A DNA stretch of 64,000 nucleotides, taken from the NCBI GenBank assembly GCA_022432975.1, contig CM039509.1, positions 10,196,621-10,260,620 of the forward strand, in the 5' to 3' direction. The stretch comes from Begonia masoniana. Lineage: Eukaryota; Streptophyta; Magnoliopsida; Cucurbitales; Begoniaceae. Each line of letters starts with the position of its first letter. The stretch's first letter is position 1. The notes below the pieces were generated by a model. That model searched no databases and was not told the DNA's origin. It saw only the letters and a program-made list of their open reading frames with translations. The translations under genes were made by a program, and so were the position numbers. Of the stretch, positions 34,028 to 46,757 are shown piece by piece.

Positions 34028-34979
34028 CTGAGGCAAAACACGATATTTGTCGTTAAAGCCAATTCAAGCTATTGACGTCCAAATTACAAACCTTAACTAA
34101 AGAATCTTTCCTAAATTCTTAACTTAGCTAACCGAAGCGTTTATAACGTCAATTAATGCTCGATAATCCAAAACTTCAATTAACGAGTTTTTCCTCAAAA
34201 ACCCGAAAATCTCTAACTTTTTAACATTTTCATAAATTGATTTAACTTCGTCCAATAACGTCAAATACGTCCAATATATACTTTATTACAGCTAACCTAT
34301 TAATTACGAACCCTAAATCTCGATTTCTAATAAAACCCTAACAAAACCCTAACTTTAAAACGATCCGAGAATTGAAAACTAACGGTATAGAATCATAGAT
34401 CCATACCTAGGATTGCGATTGGAGGAGAAATCACGAAGAACGGAGGAAGAACGGAGGTCGGAATCTTCAAAGGAATCGCGCGGGCAGAGAGGAGAGCTCT
34501 CTGTCGACTTCGTGAAACAGAGAAGGAGAAGAAGTGAGGGAGAAGGAAGAAAAGTTTATTTTTAATATAATTTGGTTTGACAAATTACCAAAATGCCCTT
34601 AGCTCTTATTTCTATTTTGTTTCGTCCTTCAGTTCTTTAATCGTCCAACTATTCGGGGTCATCAAACTTCCTTATTTCACCAACAAGTCCAACTTACTAT
34701 TTAGGATTTAACAAAACTATCCGTTCGCAAAACGGACATCGTTTACTATTTTTACTAAAACGTTCTTTACATTGCGATAGCTGTAATTACTCGGAATATA
34801 GCGTTTAATCTCCAAAAATTCCCATAATTTCCTTAAAATTTCTATAAATCGTTAGGATCGTAATGCTGCTTTCCGTTTGCGAAATTGATTTGATTTGACA
34901 TATTTATGAAAATACCATAATATAATAAAATATAAATATCATATATTAAATCAAAAATCCGTACAAGCCGGATATTACA

Positions 34980-34996
34980 TTCTACCCACCTTATTT
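34980..34996 (-). other. Polypurine tract of element E
   Basis: The minus strand reads AATAAGGTGGGTAGAA immediately before the 3' LTR. Confidence 0.75.
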
Positions 34997-35019
34997 AGAA
35001 TTTTGTCCACAAAATTAAA

Positions 35020-38000
35020 TCATACAAATAGCTCAGGATATTTAGTCATCACATCCTGCTGTCGCTCCCACGTAGCCTCTTCCACCTCGTGGTTGCGCCA
35101 CAAGACTTTGACCAGTGGAATCTCTTTGTTGCGTAAGACTTTGGTGGAATACTCCAAAATGCGTACCGGCCCCACCTCGTAAGTCAAGGTAGGCTGTACC
35201 TCGATCTCTGTAGTCTCCACGACGTGCGATGGATCACGTAAACATCTCCGAAGCATAGATACGTGGAATACATCGTGGATACTCTCCATAGAAGCCGGAA
35301 GCAGTAGTCGATACGCCATCTTCCCGATTCTCTTCAGAATAGGAAAGGGCCCCACATAACGAGGGTTTAACTTACCCCTCCTTCCAAATCTCGCAACGCC
35401 TTTGAACGGAGAAACTTTAAGGTAGACCTCGTCACCTTCCTCAAACTCTAGCTCTCTCCGTCTAGTGTCAGCATAGCTCTTCTGTCTGCTCTGAGCTACC
35501 TCGATACGCTGTCGGATAATGGCAATCTTCTCTGCCGTCTGCTGTAGAATCTCTGGACCAACGATGCTGGCCTCGCCAACCTCGTCCCAATATAACGGAG
35601 ACCTACACTTGCGACCATACAACGCCTCATATGGAGCCATGCCAATCGTAGCCTGCAAGCTGTTGTTGTACGAGAACTCAATCAGTGGTAAATAGCGGCT
35701 CCACGAGCCATGAAACTCCAGCACACAAGCTCTGAGCATATCCTCAAGAATCTGATTCGTCCTCTCTGTCTGACCATCAGTCTGAGGATGAAATGCGGTG
35801 CTGAAATTAAGCTGAGTCCCCATAGCTTTGTGCAGACACTTCCAGAATTTCGATGTGAATCTCGGATCTCTGTCTGAAACAATCGAAACTGGCACGCCAT
35901 GCAGTCTGACAATCTCCTGCACATAAAGCTCGGCGAGCTGATCCTTGGACGATGTCATCCTCACAGATAAGAAGTGGGCCGACTTTGTCAATCGGTCCAC
36001 AATAACCCATATGCCGTCATGGCCCTTCGTCGTCCTCGGGAGCCCCACAATGAAATCCATGGAGATCTGCTCCCACTTCCACTCCGGAATCGGTAGTGGC
36101 AATAATGTTCCGGCCGGTCTCTGGTGCTCTGCCTTCACCTGTTGGCATACTAAATAGGTCTCAACGTACTTGGCAACCTCCCTCTTCATGTTCGGCCACC
36201 AGAAGTGCTGTTTCAAATCCCGGTACATCTTGGTACTTCCCGGGTGCACAGAATATGCCGAAGAATGTGCCTCGGCCAATATCTCCTTCTTCAGATCCTC
36301 GTCACTAGGCACGTACCACTTATGCCTGAACTTCAGAATACCATCATCAGATAAATGGAAATCCGACGAGTCTCCAAAGGTCATACTCGATCGAAGTTCC
36401 ATACACTCCGAATCACTCTGCTGAGCCTCACGTATACGACCAAGAATAGTCGGCCTGAGAGAAATGTTGGCGAGCATACTGGACAACTTAGCCACTATCT
36501 CCACATCGAATCTCTCAATCTCAGACCGCAGCGTAACTGACATCGCTGCTAATGAAGGTTGACTCGCAGAAGGCATTCTACTCAAGGCATCAGCAACCTT
36601 GTTCGCTTTTCCCGGATGGTACTTGATATCAAAATCATAGTCTTTGACAAATTCAAGCCATCTTCTCTGTCGCATGTTCAGCTCCTTCTGCGTAAATAAG
36701 TACTTCAGGCTCTTGTGGTCGGAAAATATCTCGCACTGCTGCCCATACAAATAATGTCTCCATATCTTCAGTGCGAAGACCACAACTGCTAACTCAAGGT
36801 CGTGCGTAGGGTAATTCTGCTCGTACGGCTTCAACTGCCGAGAAGCATATGCAATAAATCTACCCTCCTGCATCAACACACAACCCAGTCCCCCTCCAGA
36901 TGCATCGCAGTAAATACTGAATCTGACACCTTCAACAGGTAGCGCCAGTACTAGAGCGGTGGTCAATCTCTGCTTTAACTCCATAAAACTATCTTCACAA
37001 GCAGCCGACCATACAAACTTCTCGTTCTTCCGAGTCAATCGTGTAAGAGGAAGTGCGATCTTCGAGAATCCTTCTATAAACTTTCGATAATAACCGGCCA
37101 ATCCAAGAAATCCACGCGCCTCACGTACGTTCTTCGGCTGTGGCCAATCTCTGACCACCTGAATCTTGCTCGGATCCACAGAAACTCCGTCCTGTGATAT
37201 AATATGGCCAAGGAAGCTCACTCTGTCAAGCCAAAACTCGCATTTCGAAAACTTTGGATACAATTGGCGTTGACTCAGAATCTATAAAACGATCCTCAGA
37301 TGCTCCTCGTGCTCTTTCTTAGACTTAGAGTAAATCAGGATATCGTCGATGAAGACTACCACGAACTTGTCTAGATACTCCTTGAAGACACGGTTCATCA
37401 AGTCCATGAACGCTGCAGGGGCATTAGTAAGTCCGAAAGACAAAACAAGGAACTCATAATGCCCATACCTCGTTCGGAATGCCGTCTTCTGAATATCATC
37501 TTGCCGGACCTTCAGCTGATAATAACCCGAGCGTAGGTCAATCCTGGAAAACACTCGGGCACCCTGGAGCTGATCAAACAAGTCATCAATCCGCGGCAGT
37601 GGATACTTATTCTTCACCGTCAACTTGTTCAACTCTCTATAATCAATGCACATCCTGAGGGTCCCGTCTTTCTTCTTGACGAATAGAACAGGCGCACCCC
37701 AGGGTGAAACACTAGGTCGAATGAAACCTTTCTCTAATAACTCATCAAGCTGAGTCCTCAACTCTCTCAACTCGGCTGGTGCCAACCGGTATGGGTTCTT
37801 AAACCTCGGTGCGGAGTTAGGATATACATCGATAGTGAACTCAATCTCCCGGTTCGGTGGTAACCCGGGAATGTCATCAAGAAAAATCCCAGAGAACTCT
37901 CTGACGATAGGAATGTCGCTCGGCTTTTCTCCGCTGAGCAACTGACAATCAAATACAGAGGCCAAATAAATAGAGCACGCACCTTTAAATTGCTCGTTGA

Positions 38001-39132
38001 CCATCATGGAATAAGAAATAGGCGAGCTACTCAATCTGTTCATCGCCTGATAAGAAAACTCAGCTTTACCCGGGGGTCGGAAGGTCACCATCCCGGATCG
38101 ACAATTGATGGTGGCGAAGTGCTGTGCTAGCCAGTCCATCCTTAAGATCAGATCATAGTGTTCTATGCCCATAACAATAAGGCGAGCATAGAGGGTATTA
38201 CTTCCAACCGAGACAATATTGCCCTGCACAACACGGCACTCACCACTGTGTTCCCTCTGACAAATAGGGCACCACGGTATCTGAGAAGCCCCCTGGACTT
38301 GCTTCCCTTTACCCCGATCAATACCTCCCTCAAGAGGTCTCTTCACACCCCTCGGCTGCTGCTGGGGCTGCGCTCTAGGCTGTAAACCTCGGTTCTGCGA
38401 CTGAGGTCGTATCTCATGGAAGAAGCTCTTAGCTGGCTCCCTCGGTCTAACACATGTAGCTCTGGCAGCCTCTATATCCAAGGCTCTAGCTGTGACGTCA
38501 GAAAAGGGTACATCAATAATACCTGAGACAACTACGTGCATCCGGATCTCCGGATTAAGTCCCTCCATAAACTGGTGCACTTTCTCCTCATTATCGCTAA
38601 CAAGACGAGGTGCAAATCTGGATAATGCCTCAAACCTCCGAATATAATCAGCAACTGAACCAGTCTGCTTCAGCTGCATAAACTCGTTCCTCTTGGCCAT
38701 CCTCACTGTGCGGCTGAAATACTTATCGAAGAATAGAAACTTGAAACGATCCCAAGTCATAATAGATACGTCCGTCGTCACCTTAATCGAATCCCACCAG
38801 AAACGGGCATCCATCGCTAAGTGAAAGGTAGCATACGCCACCTTGCTCCCGTTCCCCACCTCGGCATAAGCTAACATATCATCCATAACTCGGATCCATT
38901 CCTCAGCAACAATAGGATCCGATGATCGACCATAAAACACTGGAGGCCGTAGGCCCTGAAACTTCTGCATGCCCTGGTTATTGGGAACTATCAAATCCTG
39001 AGCCCTCTGGTTCTCCCGATTCACTAAGTCCGTAATCTGTTGCGCCTGCCGGTCCATATGCTGAGATTGGCGATCTATCAACTCCGTAAATCAATCTAGC
39101 GCGTCATCTCTAGGATCTCTTCCTTGAGTCAT
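35020..39132 (-). pseudogene. Ty3/gypsy gag-pol polyprotein with internal deletion (element E)
   Basis: ATG at 39132 (MTQGRDPRDDALD) is followed 13 codons later by a stop. From 39081 one frame runs to 35020, broken only by TAG at 37282. Domains: capsid ([22 protein letters not shown]), linker, then [13 protein letters not shown] joined directly to [12 protein letters not shown] near 38228, so the zinc knuckle CYRC... and the protease DTGATHSF are absent. RT ([11 protein letters not shown] near 37340), RNase H ([12 protein letters not shown] near 36900), integrase HHCC and an intact D-D-E core ([35 protein letters not shown]), ending in the chromodomain-like [18 protein letters not shown]...YPELFV. 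E lacks its own protease. Confidence 0.93.
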
Positions 39133-39144
39133 AGTGTATAAAGC

Positions 39145-39207
39145 CTAAAACAAATTAAACAGATAATCCTAAGAAACAAAATCAAATAAAGCTATAAACA
39201 GACTTAC
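39145..39207 (-). other. Candidate leader intron of element E
   Basis: In sense: ATCAACT|GTAAGTCTG ... TTGTTTTAG|GCTT, 63 nt, 12 nt before the gag ATG. The acceptor has a good pyrimidine run. Confidence 0.45.
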
Positions 39208-39277
39208 AGTTGATGAAGGATGTCCGCGTAGTGGCTGCGCAGTCAAGCAGTCTACAGAACCAATTTTAAAACCCGGG

Positions 39278-39290
39278 GGCTCTGATACCA
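39278..39290 (-). other. Primer-binding site of element E
   Basis: The minus strand reads TGGTATCAGAGCC, 4 bp from the 5' LTR end at 39295. Confidence 0.85.
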
Positions 39291-39294
39291 TAAT

Positions 39295-41681
39295 TGTAAC
39301 ACCCCTAATACTGTACCCATTTACCCCTATAAATTTTTCATTTTATTTTACACTTTAAGCGGAAACTGAATCGGAATTGAAGTCGTCAGTGTTGTTTGGA
39401 AAACCATTTAAAACAAACATAAAATTGTTAATAAAACAATTAAAACTATTTAATTAAAAACTAATTTCGATTAAAACAATCGGAAGGGCAAAACTGTCCG
39501 GCACTAAAAACACAGGGGCAGCGACCAGTCGCTGCAGCATGCAGCGACCGTGCAGCGATCCATGTTCCTTCGATCGCCTTCTCTCATCATTTCTTCTACT
39601 GCGCCATTATTTTTCAAGTGCTCTCTGGAAACTCTAGAGAGCAAAACCACAATCTGATCTGCTCTCTGGAATCCGATTCCGGAGAGCAACACTTCCTCAA
39701 ATAACATAATATTTTAAACACGATAAAACTTCTTAAAAACGAACTGCATTGATACGTTTAAAAGTTGTCTAATCCTCCTGTTTCAAATTCCAAGCAGTTC
39801 CAGTAAAAACTATCAAAACACAGATTATAAACAGATTTCCAAAAACGTTTAAAACATCAAATATGAACCTAACATCTATCCATATCCAAACATCCTAACA
39901 TGTTCGTCTATACATACGTATCATCCATTAAATCCCCCAAAATACTTACACAGACATCCCCACGGGTCAAAACGCGCCGACTGCTCAGCACACTCCCACG
40001 GGCCATTCTCCGTCAACTGCCTCATACGTCCGGAGGAGGAACGTCGTCCTCACCTGGCTCGATGTCACCTATAACGTCACCTACACCATACAGACACCTA
40101 TGAGCTAACAGGCTCAGGAAATTCTACGTAAATGCAGATGCGTGCTGTGCATATGGAGTTCAAAAATCATGCATAACAGAGCGTCGCAGACAGTATATCA
40201 CCGAGATCTCATCCCCCTAACCGAAGGGGGCCCATCCAGCGGTCGGACTACCCCGGGCGGTTAGACGAGGGGGGTACACGCTTACAACACGTACAGCCGT
40301 GCCTGAGCCCCACCTCGCGTGACCAGATAACAGGTTACGTTCATTAATTACAGTACATGAGATGTGGTATCGGCCAGACCCTTAATCGGCCCGCACGATA
40401 GATCAAGAGCCCCCAATTTCTGGGCCACATAGTTTTCAGAAAACATCGTGCAGTGCAGAAATTCGTTTTCCTGCCAAGTTAAAATACGTGATGCATGGAC
40501 AGTTCAATATAAAAGTAAACAAACAAGCATGCGTACCATCAAGACTGTAAATGAAATAACCTACGAAACGTTTAAACCTAACTACCCAACCAAAGCAATT
40601 AAAATAATCCATCCTCTAAGATCCTCGACGCTAAATCGAAGTACGGTGTAGACCAATCGGTCAGAGTAAGTCACGAGAACTTACCTTGAGTGCGCTGAAT
40701 CTCAAGCTTCGTCCACGGGAGTCGTGTGTCTGAGGCAAAACACGATCTTTGTCGTTAAAGCCAATTCAAGCTATTGACGTTCAAATTACAAACCTTAACT
40801 AAAGAATCTTTCCTAAATTCTTAACTTAGCTAACCGAAGCGTTTATAACGTCAATTAATGCTCGATAATCCAAAACTTCAATTAACGAGTTTTTCCTCAA
40901 AAACCCGAAAATCTCTAACTTTTTAACATTTTCACAAATTGATTTAACTTCGTCCGATAACGTCAAATACGTTCAATATATACTTTATTACAGCTAACCT
41001 ATTAATTACGAACCCTAAATCTCGATTTCTAATAAAACCCTAACAAAACCCTAACTTTAAAACGATCCGAGAATTGAAAACTAACGGTATAGAATCATAG
41101 ATCCATACCTAGGATTGCGATTGGAGGAGAAATCACGAAGAACGGAGGAAGAACGGAGGTCGGAATCTTCAAAGGAATCGCGCGGGCAGAGAGGAGAGCT
41201 CTCTATCGACTTCGTGAAACAGAGAAGGAGAAGAAGTGAGGGAGAAGGAAGAAAAGTTGATTTTTAATATAATTTGGTTTGACAAATTACCAAAATGCCC
41301 TTAGCTCTTATTTCTATTTTGTTTCGTCCTTCGGTTCGTTAATCGTCCAACTATTCGGGGTCATCAAACTTCCTTATTTCACCAACAAGTCCAACTTACT
41401 ATTTGGGATTTAACAAAACTATCCGTTCGCAAAACGGACATCGTTTACTATTTTTACTAAAACGTTCTTTACATTGCGATAGCTGTAATTACTTGGAATA
41501 TAGCGTTTAATCTCCAAAAATTCCCATAATTTCTTTAAAATTTCTATAAATCGTTAGGATCGTAATGCCACTTTCCGTTTGCGAAATTGATTCGATTTGA
41601 CATATTTATGAAAATGCCATAATATAATAAAATATGAATATCATATATTAAATCAAAAATCCGTACAAGCCGGATATTACA
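39295..41681 (-). repeat. 5' LTR of element E
   Basis: 2,387 bp, matching 32406-34979 with few substitutions outside the contracted palindrome block, which suggests a recent insertion. Confidence 0.94.
40685..40729 (-). other. Candidate 45-nt LTR micro-exon (E 5' LTR)
   Basis: Same borders as in the 3' LTR: acceptor GTTTTGCCTCAG|, donor CTCAAG|GTAAGTTCTCG. Intron-like stretch 40730-41108, 379 nt. Confidence 0.45.
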
Positions 41682-44120
41682 TTATGAGTTCCTTGTCATG
41701 TCTTTTGGACTTACTAATGCCCCTGCAACGTTTATGGATTTGATGAACCGTGTCTTCAAGGAGTATCTGGACAAGTTCGTGATGGTTTTCATCGACGACA
41801 TATTGATCTACTATAAGACGAAGGAAGAACACGAGGAGCATCTTAGGATTGTTTTGAGGACCCTATGTCAGCACTAGTTATACCCAAAGTTCTCTAAGTG
41901 CGAGTTCTGGCTGGATCGAGTCAGTTTTCTTGGCCACATTATATCAGAAGAAGGGGTTTCTGTGGACCCGAGCAAAATTCAGGCGGTCAGAGATTGGCCA
42001 CAGCCGAAGAACGTACGAGAGGTGCGTGGATTTCTCAGATTAGCTGGCTATTATCGGAAATTCATAGAGGGATTTTCGAAGATCGCACTTCCTCTTTCAA
42101 GATTAACTCGGAAGAATGAGAGATTTATATGGTCATCTGCTTGTGATGATAGTTTTATGGAGTTAAAGCAGAGATTGACCACCGCTCCAGTATTGGCATT
42201 ACCTGTTGAAGGTGACAAGTTCAGTTTATATTGTGACGCGTCTGGAGTGGGACTCGGTTGTGTATTGATGCAGGAGGGGAGAGTTATTGCATATGCTTCT
42301 CGGCAGTTGAAGCCGTATGAGCAGAATTACCCTACACACGACCTTGAGTTGGCAGCTGTGGTCTTCGCACTGAAGATATGGAGACATTATTTATATGGGC
42401 AGCAATGCGAGATATTTTATGACCACAAAAGTTTGAAGTATTTATTTACGCAGAAGGAGCTGAATATGCGTCAGAGAAGGTGGCTTGAGTTCGTCAAAGA
42501 CTACGATTTTGATATCAAATACCATCCAGGAAAGACGAACAAGGTTGCTGATGCCATGAGTAGAGTGCCTTCTGCGAGTCAACCTTCATTAGCAGCGATG
42601 TCAGTTACGCTGCGGTCTGAGATTGAGAGGTGTGACGTTGAGATAGTGGCAGAGTTGTCCAGTATGCTCACCAACATTTCTCTCAGGCCAACTATTCTAG
42701 ATCGTACACGTGAGTCTCAGCAGAATGATACGGAGTGTGAGGAGCTTCGATCGAGCATGACATTGGGAGACTCATCAGATTTCCATTTATCAGAGGATGG
42801 TATTCTGAAGTTCAGGCATAGGTAGTACGTGCCTAACGATGAGGATCGGAAGAAGGATATATTGGCCGAGGCACATTCTTCGGCGTATTCTGTGCACCCG
42901 GGAAGTACTAAGATGTACCGGGATTTGAAACAACACTTCTGGTGGCCGAACATGAAGAGAGAGGTTGCCAAGTACGTTGAGACCTGTTTAGTGTGTCAAC
43001 AGGTGAAGGCAGAGCACCAGAGACCGGCCGGAACGTTATTGCCACTGTCGATTCCGGAGTGGAAGTTGGAGCAGATCTCCATGGATTTCATTGTGGGGTT
43101 CCCGAGGACGACAAAGGGCCATGACGGCATATGGGTTATTGTGGACCGATTGACAAAGTCGACCCACTTCTTATCTGTGAGGATGGCATCTTCTATGGAT
43201 CAGCTCGCCGAGCTTTATGTGCAGGAGACTGTCAGACTGCACGGTGTGCCGGTTTCTATTGTCTCGGATAAAGATCCGAGGTTCACGTCAGAGTTCTGGA
43301 AGAGTCTGCACAAAGCTATGGGGACTCAGCTTAATTTCAGCACGGCATTCCATCCTCAGACTGATGGTCAGACGGAGAGGACGAATCAGATACTTGAGGA
43401 TATGCTCAGAGCTTGTGTGCTGGAGTTTCAAGAATCGTGGAGTAGGTATTTGCCACTGATCGAGTTCTCTTATAATAACAGCTTCAGGCTACTATTGGCA
43501 TGGCACCGCACGAGGCGCTGTATGGTCGAAAGTGTAGGTCTTCGTTGTATTGGGACAAGGTTGGCGAGGCCAGCGTCGTTGGTCCTGAGATTCTACAGCA
43601 AACGGCAGAGAAGATTGCCATTATTTGACAGCGTATTGAGGTAGCTCAGAGACGACAGAAGAGCTATGCTGACACTAGGCGGAGAGAGCTAGAGTTTGAA
43701 GACGGTGACGAGGTCTACCTTAAAGTTTCTCCGTTCAAAGGTGTTGCGAGATTCGGAAGGAGGGGTAAGTAGAACCCTCGTTATGTGGGGCCCTTTCCTA
43801 TTCTGAAGAGGATCGGGAAGTTGGCGTACAGATTGCAGCTTCCGGCTTCTATGGAGGGTATCCACGATGTATTTCATGTATCTATGCTTCGGAAGTGCTT
43901 GCGCAATCCGTCGCATATCGTGGAGGCTACAGAGATCGAGGTACAGCCTACCTTGAGCTATGAGGTGAGGCCGGAACGTATTTTGGAGACTTCCATCAAT
44001 ATTTTCCGCAACAGAGAAATTCTGCTAGTTAAAGTTCTATGGCGGAATCATGAGGTGGAAGAAGCGACGTCGGAACGACAGCAGGATATGATGGCTAAGT
44101 ATCCTGATTTATTTGTATGA
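41682..44120 (+). pseudogene. RT-RNase H-integrase-chromodomain-like end of pol (element D)
   Basis: It resumes at EFLVMSFGL after [11 protein letters not shown] near 41790; a TAG at 41877 replaces Gln before LYPKF. RNase [13 protein letters not shown] near 42230 and [18 protein letters not shown] at 42823 replaces Trp. Integrase HHCC ([13 protein letters not shown]...CLVCQQVK) and D-D-E core with SDKDPRFTSEFW, then a frameshift near 43485 (SFRLLLAWH instead of SFQATIGMA), TGA for CGA near 43627, TAG for TTG near 43770, and an end PERILETSINIFRNREILLVKVLW...YPDLFV. The protein is close to that of E. Confidence 0.92.
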
Positions 44121-44146
44121 TTTAATTTGGTGGACAAAATTCTAAA

Positions 44147-44160
44147 TAAGGAGGGTAGAA
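44147..44160 (+). other. Polypurine tract of element D
   Basis: AAGGAGGGTAGAA directly precedes the 3' LTR start TGTAATATCC at 44161. Confidence 0.8.
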
Positions 44161-45112
44161 TGTAATATCCGGCTCGTACGGATTTTTAGAATATTATTAT
44201 TATATTATTGGATGACATTTTTGCAACTGTGTCAAATCAGCTCTGTTTTACGAAAAGAAAGTATGATGACGATCCTAACGATTAATAGGAATTTTAAGGA
44301 AATTATGAGAATTTTCGGAGATTAAACGCTATATTCCGAGTTAATACATTTCTCGTAATGTAAAAGACGTTCTCGTAAAAATAGCAAACGAGGTCCAAAT
44401 TGCGAACGGACAGTTTTGTTAAATCCCACATAGTAGGAGGGACTTCTTGGCGGAATATGGAAAGTTGGAAAAGTCGAATAGTTGGACGATTAACGAACCG
44501 AAGGACGAAACGAAATAGAAATAAGTGTTAAGGGTATTTTAGTAATTTGTCAAATCAATATTATAAATCAATAGAAATCTTTTCTCTCCCTCACTTCTCT
44601 TCTTTTCTTCTCTGGAATTCACAAACCAGAGAGCACAAATTCTCTCTTGGCCGCCGACATTTTCCTCTTCCGAACTCCGATTCGCGTCCCGTTCGTTCCG
44701 TTTTCTTCACGATTTCTCCTCCTCTCGCAACCCTAGGTATGAGCCTACCATCTTAGAGCTTTTATTTTGATGATTACGGAGTTATTCGTTTAGGGTTTTC
44801 GTTAGGTTTTCGATTAAAAATGCGAATTAGGGTTCGTAATTAATAGGTTAGCCGTGATTAAGTATATATTGCACGTATTCGATGTTATTAGACGAAGTTG
44901 AATCAATTTGTGAAAATGTTAAAATTAGGGATTTTCGAGATTTTAGGAATAACTCGTAAATTGGAATTTGTGGCGCCGAGCGTGAATTGCTCGAATAAAT
45001 AGCCCAATGAATTGGATTAGAGCTATAGGAAGTTTCCTTAGTTAAGGTTTTGTAAATTTGGATGATCGATAGCTTAAACTCGTTTTAACGTCGATATTGT
45101 GTTTTGCTTCAG

Positions 45113-45157
45113 ACAAACAACGCTCGTGGAAGGAGCTTGAGCTGCTTTGGACATGAG
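45113..45157 (+). other. Candidate 45-nt LTR micro-exon (D 3' LTR)
   Basis: Acceptor GTGTTTTGCTTCAG|, donor ATGAG|GTAAGTTCTCG; intron-like stretch 44737-45112, 376 nt as in the 5' LTR. Confidence 0.45.
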
Positions 45158-46353
45158 GTAAGTTCTCGTGATTCTTTTCTGGTCGATTGGCCTACACCGT
45201 ACATCGAAGTCGTTTCGAGGAGTTTGGTGACGCACTAGTTTATATTGCTTTGGTTGGGTAGTTAGGTTTAATTGTTTTGTAGATTATGTTTTACAGTCTT
45301 GATGGTATGTATGTTGAGTGTTTAAATTCTGTTATGAACTGTTCATGCATCACGTGTTTTAAAGAAAGAGCATGAAAATGAATTTCCGCACAATGTTTTG
45401 AAAATGGCGATGTGGCCTGGAGAGGGGCTTGACCTATTGTGGAGGCACGCAGGGGCTTGTCACAATACCACATCTATTATGTACTCGCAATGTGGCCTGG
45501 AGAGGGGCTTGACCTATTGTGGAGGCACGCAGGGGCTTGTCATAATACCACATCTATTGCACTCATATATATGGTCATGCGAGATGGGATTCAGGCACGG
45601 CTGTACGTGTTGTAAGGGTGTACCCCCCTCTTCTAGCTGGAAAGAGTAGTCCACCCGCTGGATGTGCTCTCTCCGGTTAGGAGGCTGAGATCTCGGTGAC
45701 ACCCACTGAATAAAGTAAAGAAAATGCTACATGATTTCTGAACTCACACGCATAGCATATAGTTGCATTTACGAGTCTTGCTGAGATTTTTTATCTCATA
45801 GTGTATTGTATGGTGTAGGTGACTTCGAGGATACAGGTGAGGACGAGATTCCTCCTCCTGAGGCTTGAGTCCAGTTGACGGAGGATGGCTGCGGTGGTGT
45901 GCTGGCGCAGTCGAGGCTTACCTGACCCGTGGGGACAGTATGTATAGATTTTGAGGGTTTAGGACATTTTGGGCTAATGTTTGTATAGAAATACTTTAGG
46001 TTGTTGGATTCTGGATAGTTGATAGGTATTTATGTATAGGTTGATGTTTTGGAAACTGTTTTATAATGGTTTGGAAAAGTCTTTTATTGAATGTATTTTG
46101 GAACTGCGTGGTGATTTGAAACATGAGGATTTGTTTAGGTTTTAAACGTACCCATGCAGTTCATTTTCATGAAAATGTTCTTAATTTTAAAATGTATTTC
46201 GAGTCGTTTACTAGGTGAATGGTTGAGTGTGAAAAGAATGAGAATTAGAGTAAGTTTTATTTGATATTATTGTGTTGGTGAATCGTATTGAGTAATTGTA
46301 GTTATGTGTTGGAGAAATGGAATGAAAGGAGCGATGAAATGGAAACAGGCAGA

Positions 46354-46500
46354 GGGGTTGGCGAATGGTCGCCAACCCTGGCGATTGAATCGCCTCCCTC
46401 TGGAAAAATTCCAGAGGGAGTGGCGATTGCTCGCCACAAACTGTGCGAGCAATCGCCACAGGCGATGCAACAGGCGATTACTCGCCTGTTGCAATCGCCT
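46354..46500. repeat. Palindrome block of D 3' LTR
   Basis: GGCGATT/AATCGCC inverted words, the CCCTCTGGAA/TTCCAGAGGG hairpin, and the pair GGCGATTGCTCGCC and GCGAGCAATCGCC absent from the 5' LTR. It ends 228 bp before the LTR end. Confidence 0.8.
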
Positions 46501-46757
46501 CTCCTTTTTTACTTATTGAATAAATTGTTTTATTTTAATTAAATTAACTTTTAAATAAATGATTTTAAAGTTTTAATTTGTTTTAAAAGTATAATTCAAT
46601 TCCGATTTCGATTCTGATTTCAATTTCGGTTTAAGTTCCGCTTAGAGTTTATTTAAAGTATAGAGATAAGTAATTGTTGGGATAAAAAAAATAGTACGAA
46701 AATTGGGTACAGTATTAGGGGCGTTATAGGATATCTATCGGTTGATGCAAACTCATA

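Larger units (their letters stand above)
32406..34979 (-). repeat. 3' LTR of element E
   Basis: 2,574 bp, TGTAACACCCC to GATATTACA on the plus strand. Nearly identical to 39295-41681 except for about 190 extra bp in the palindrome block (32631-32855). Confidence 0.94.
32406..41681 (-). mobile_element. Ty3/gypsy element E (D family), complete with both LTRs
   Basis: 9,276 bp with perfect TSD TTATG (32401-32405 and 41682-41686), minus strand, inside the RT of D. LTRs 32406-34979 and 39295-41681, PBS 39278-39290, PPT 34980-34996. E shares LTR organisation and a highly similar pol with D, so the family has inserted into itself in opposite orientation. Confidence 0.95.
27270..46728 (+). mobile_element. 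Ty3/gypsy chromovirus-like element D with both LTRs
   Basis: It is delimited by TGTAATATCC and GGCGTTATA termini with the perfect TSD GGATA (27265-27269 and 46729-46733). Plus-strand coding, inserted in the 3' LTR of C. Its RT gene is interrupted by E. After removing E (9,276 bp) it is about 10.2 kb. Both LTR ends read TA rather than CA. Confidence 0.93.
44161..46728 (+). repeat. 3' LTR of element D
   Basis: 2,568 bp, same start and TTATA end as the 5' LTR. Few substitutions separate the two, except in the palindrome block. Confidence 0.93.
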
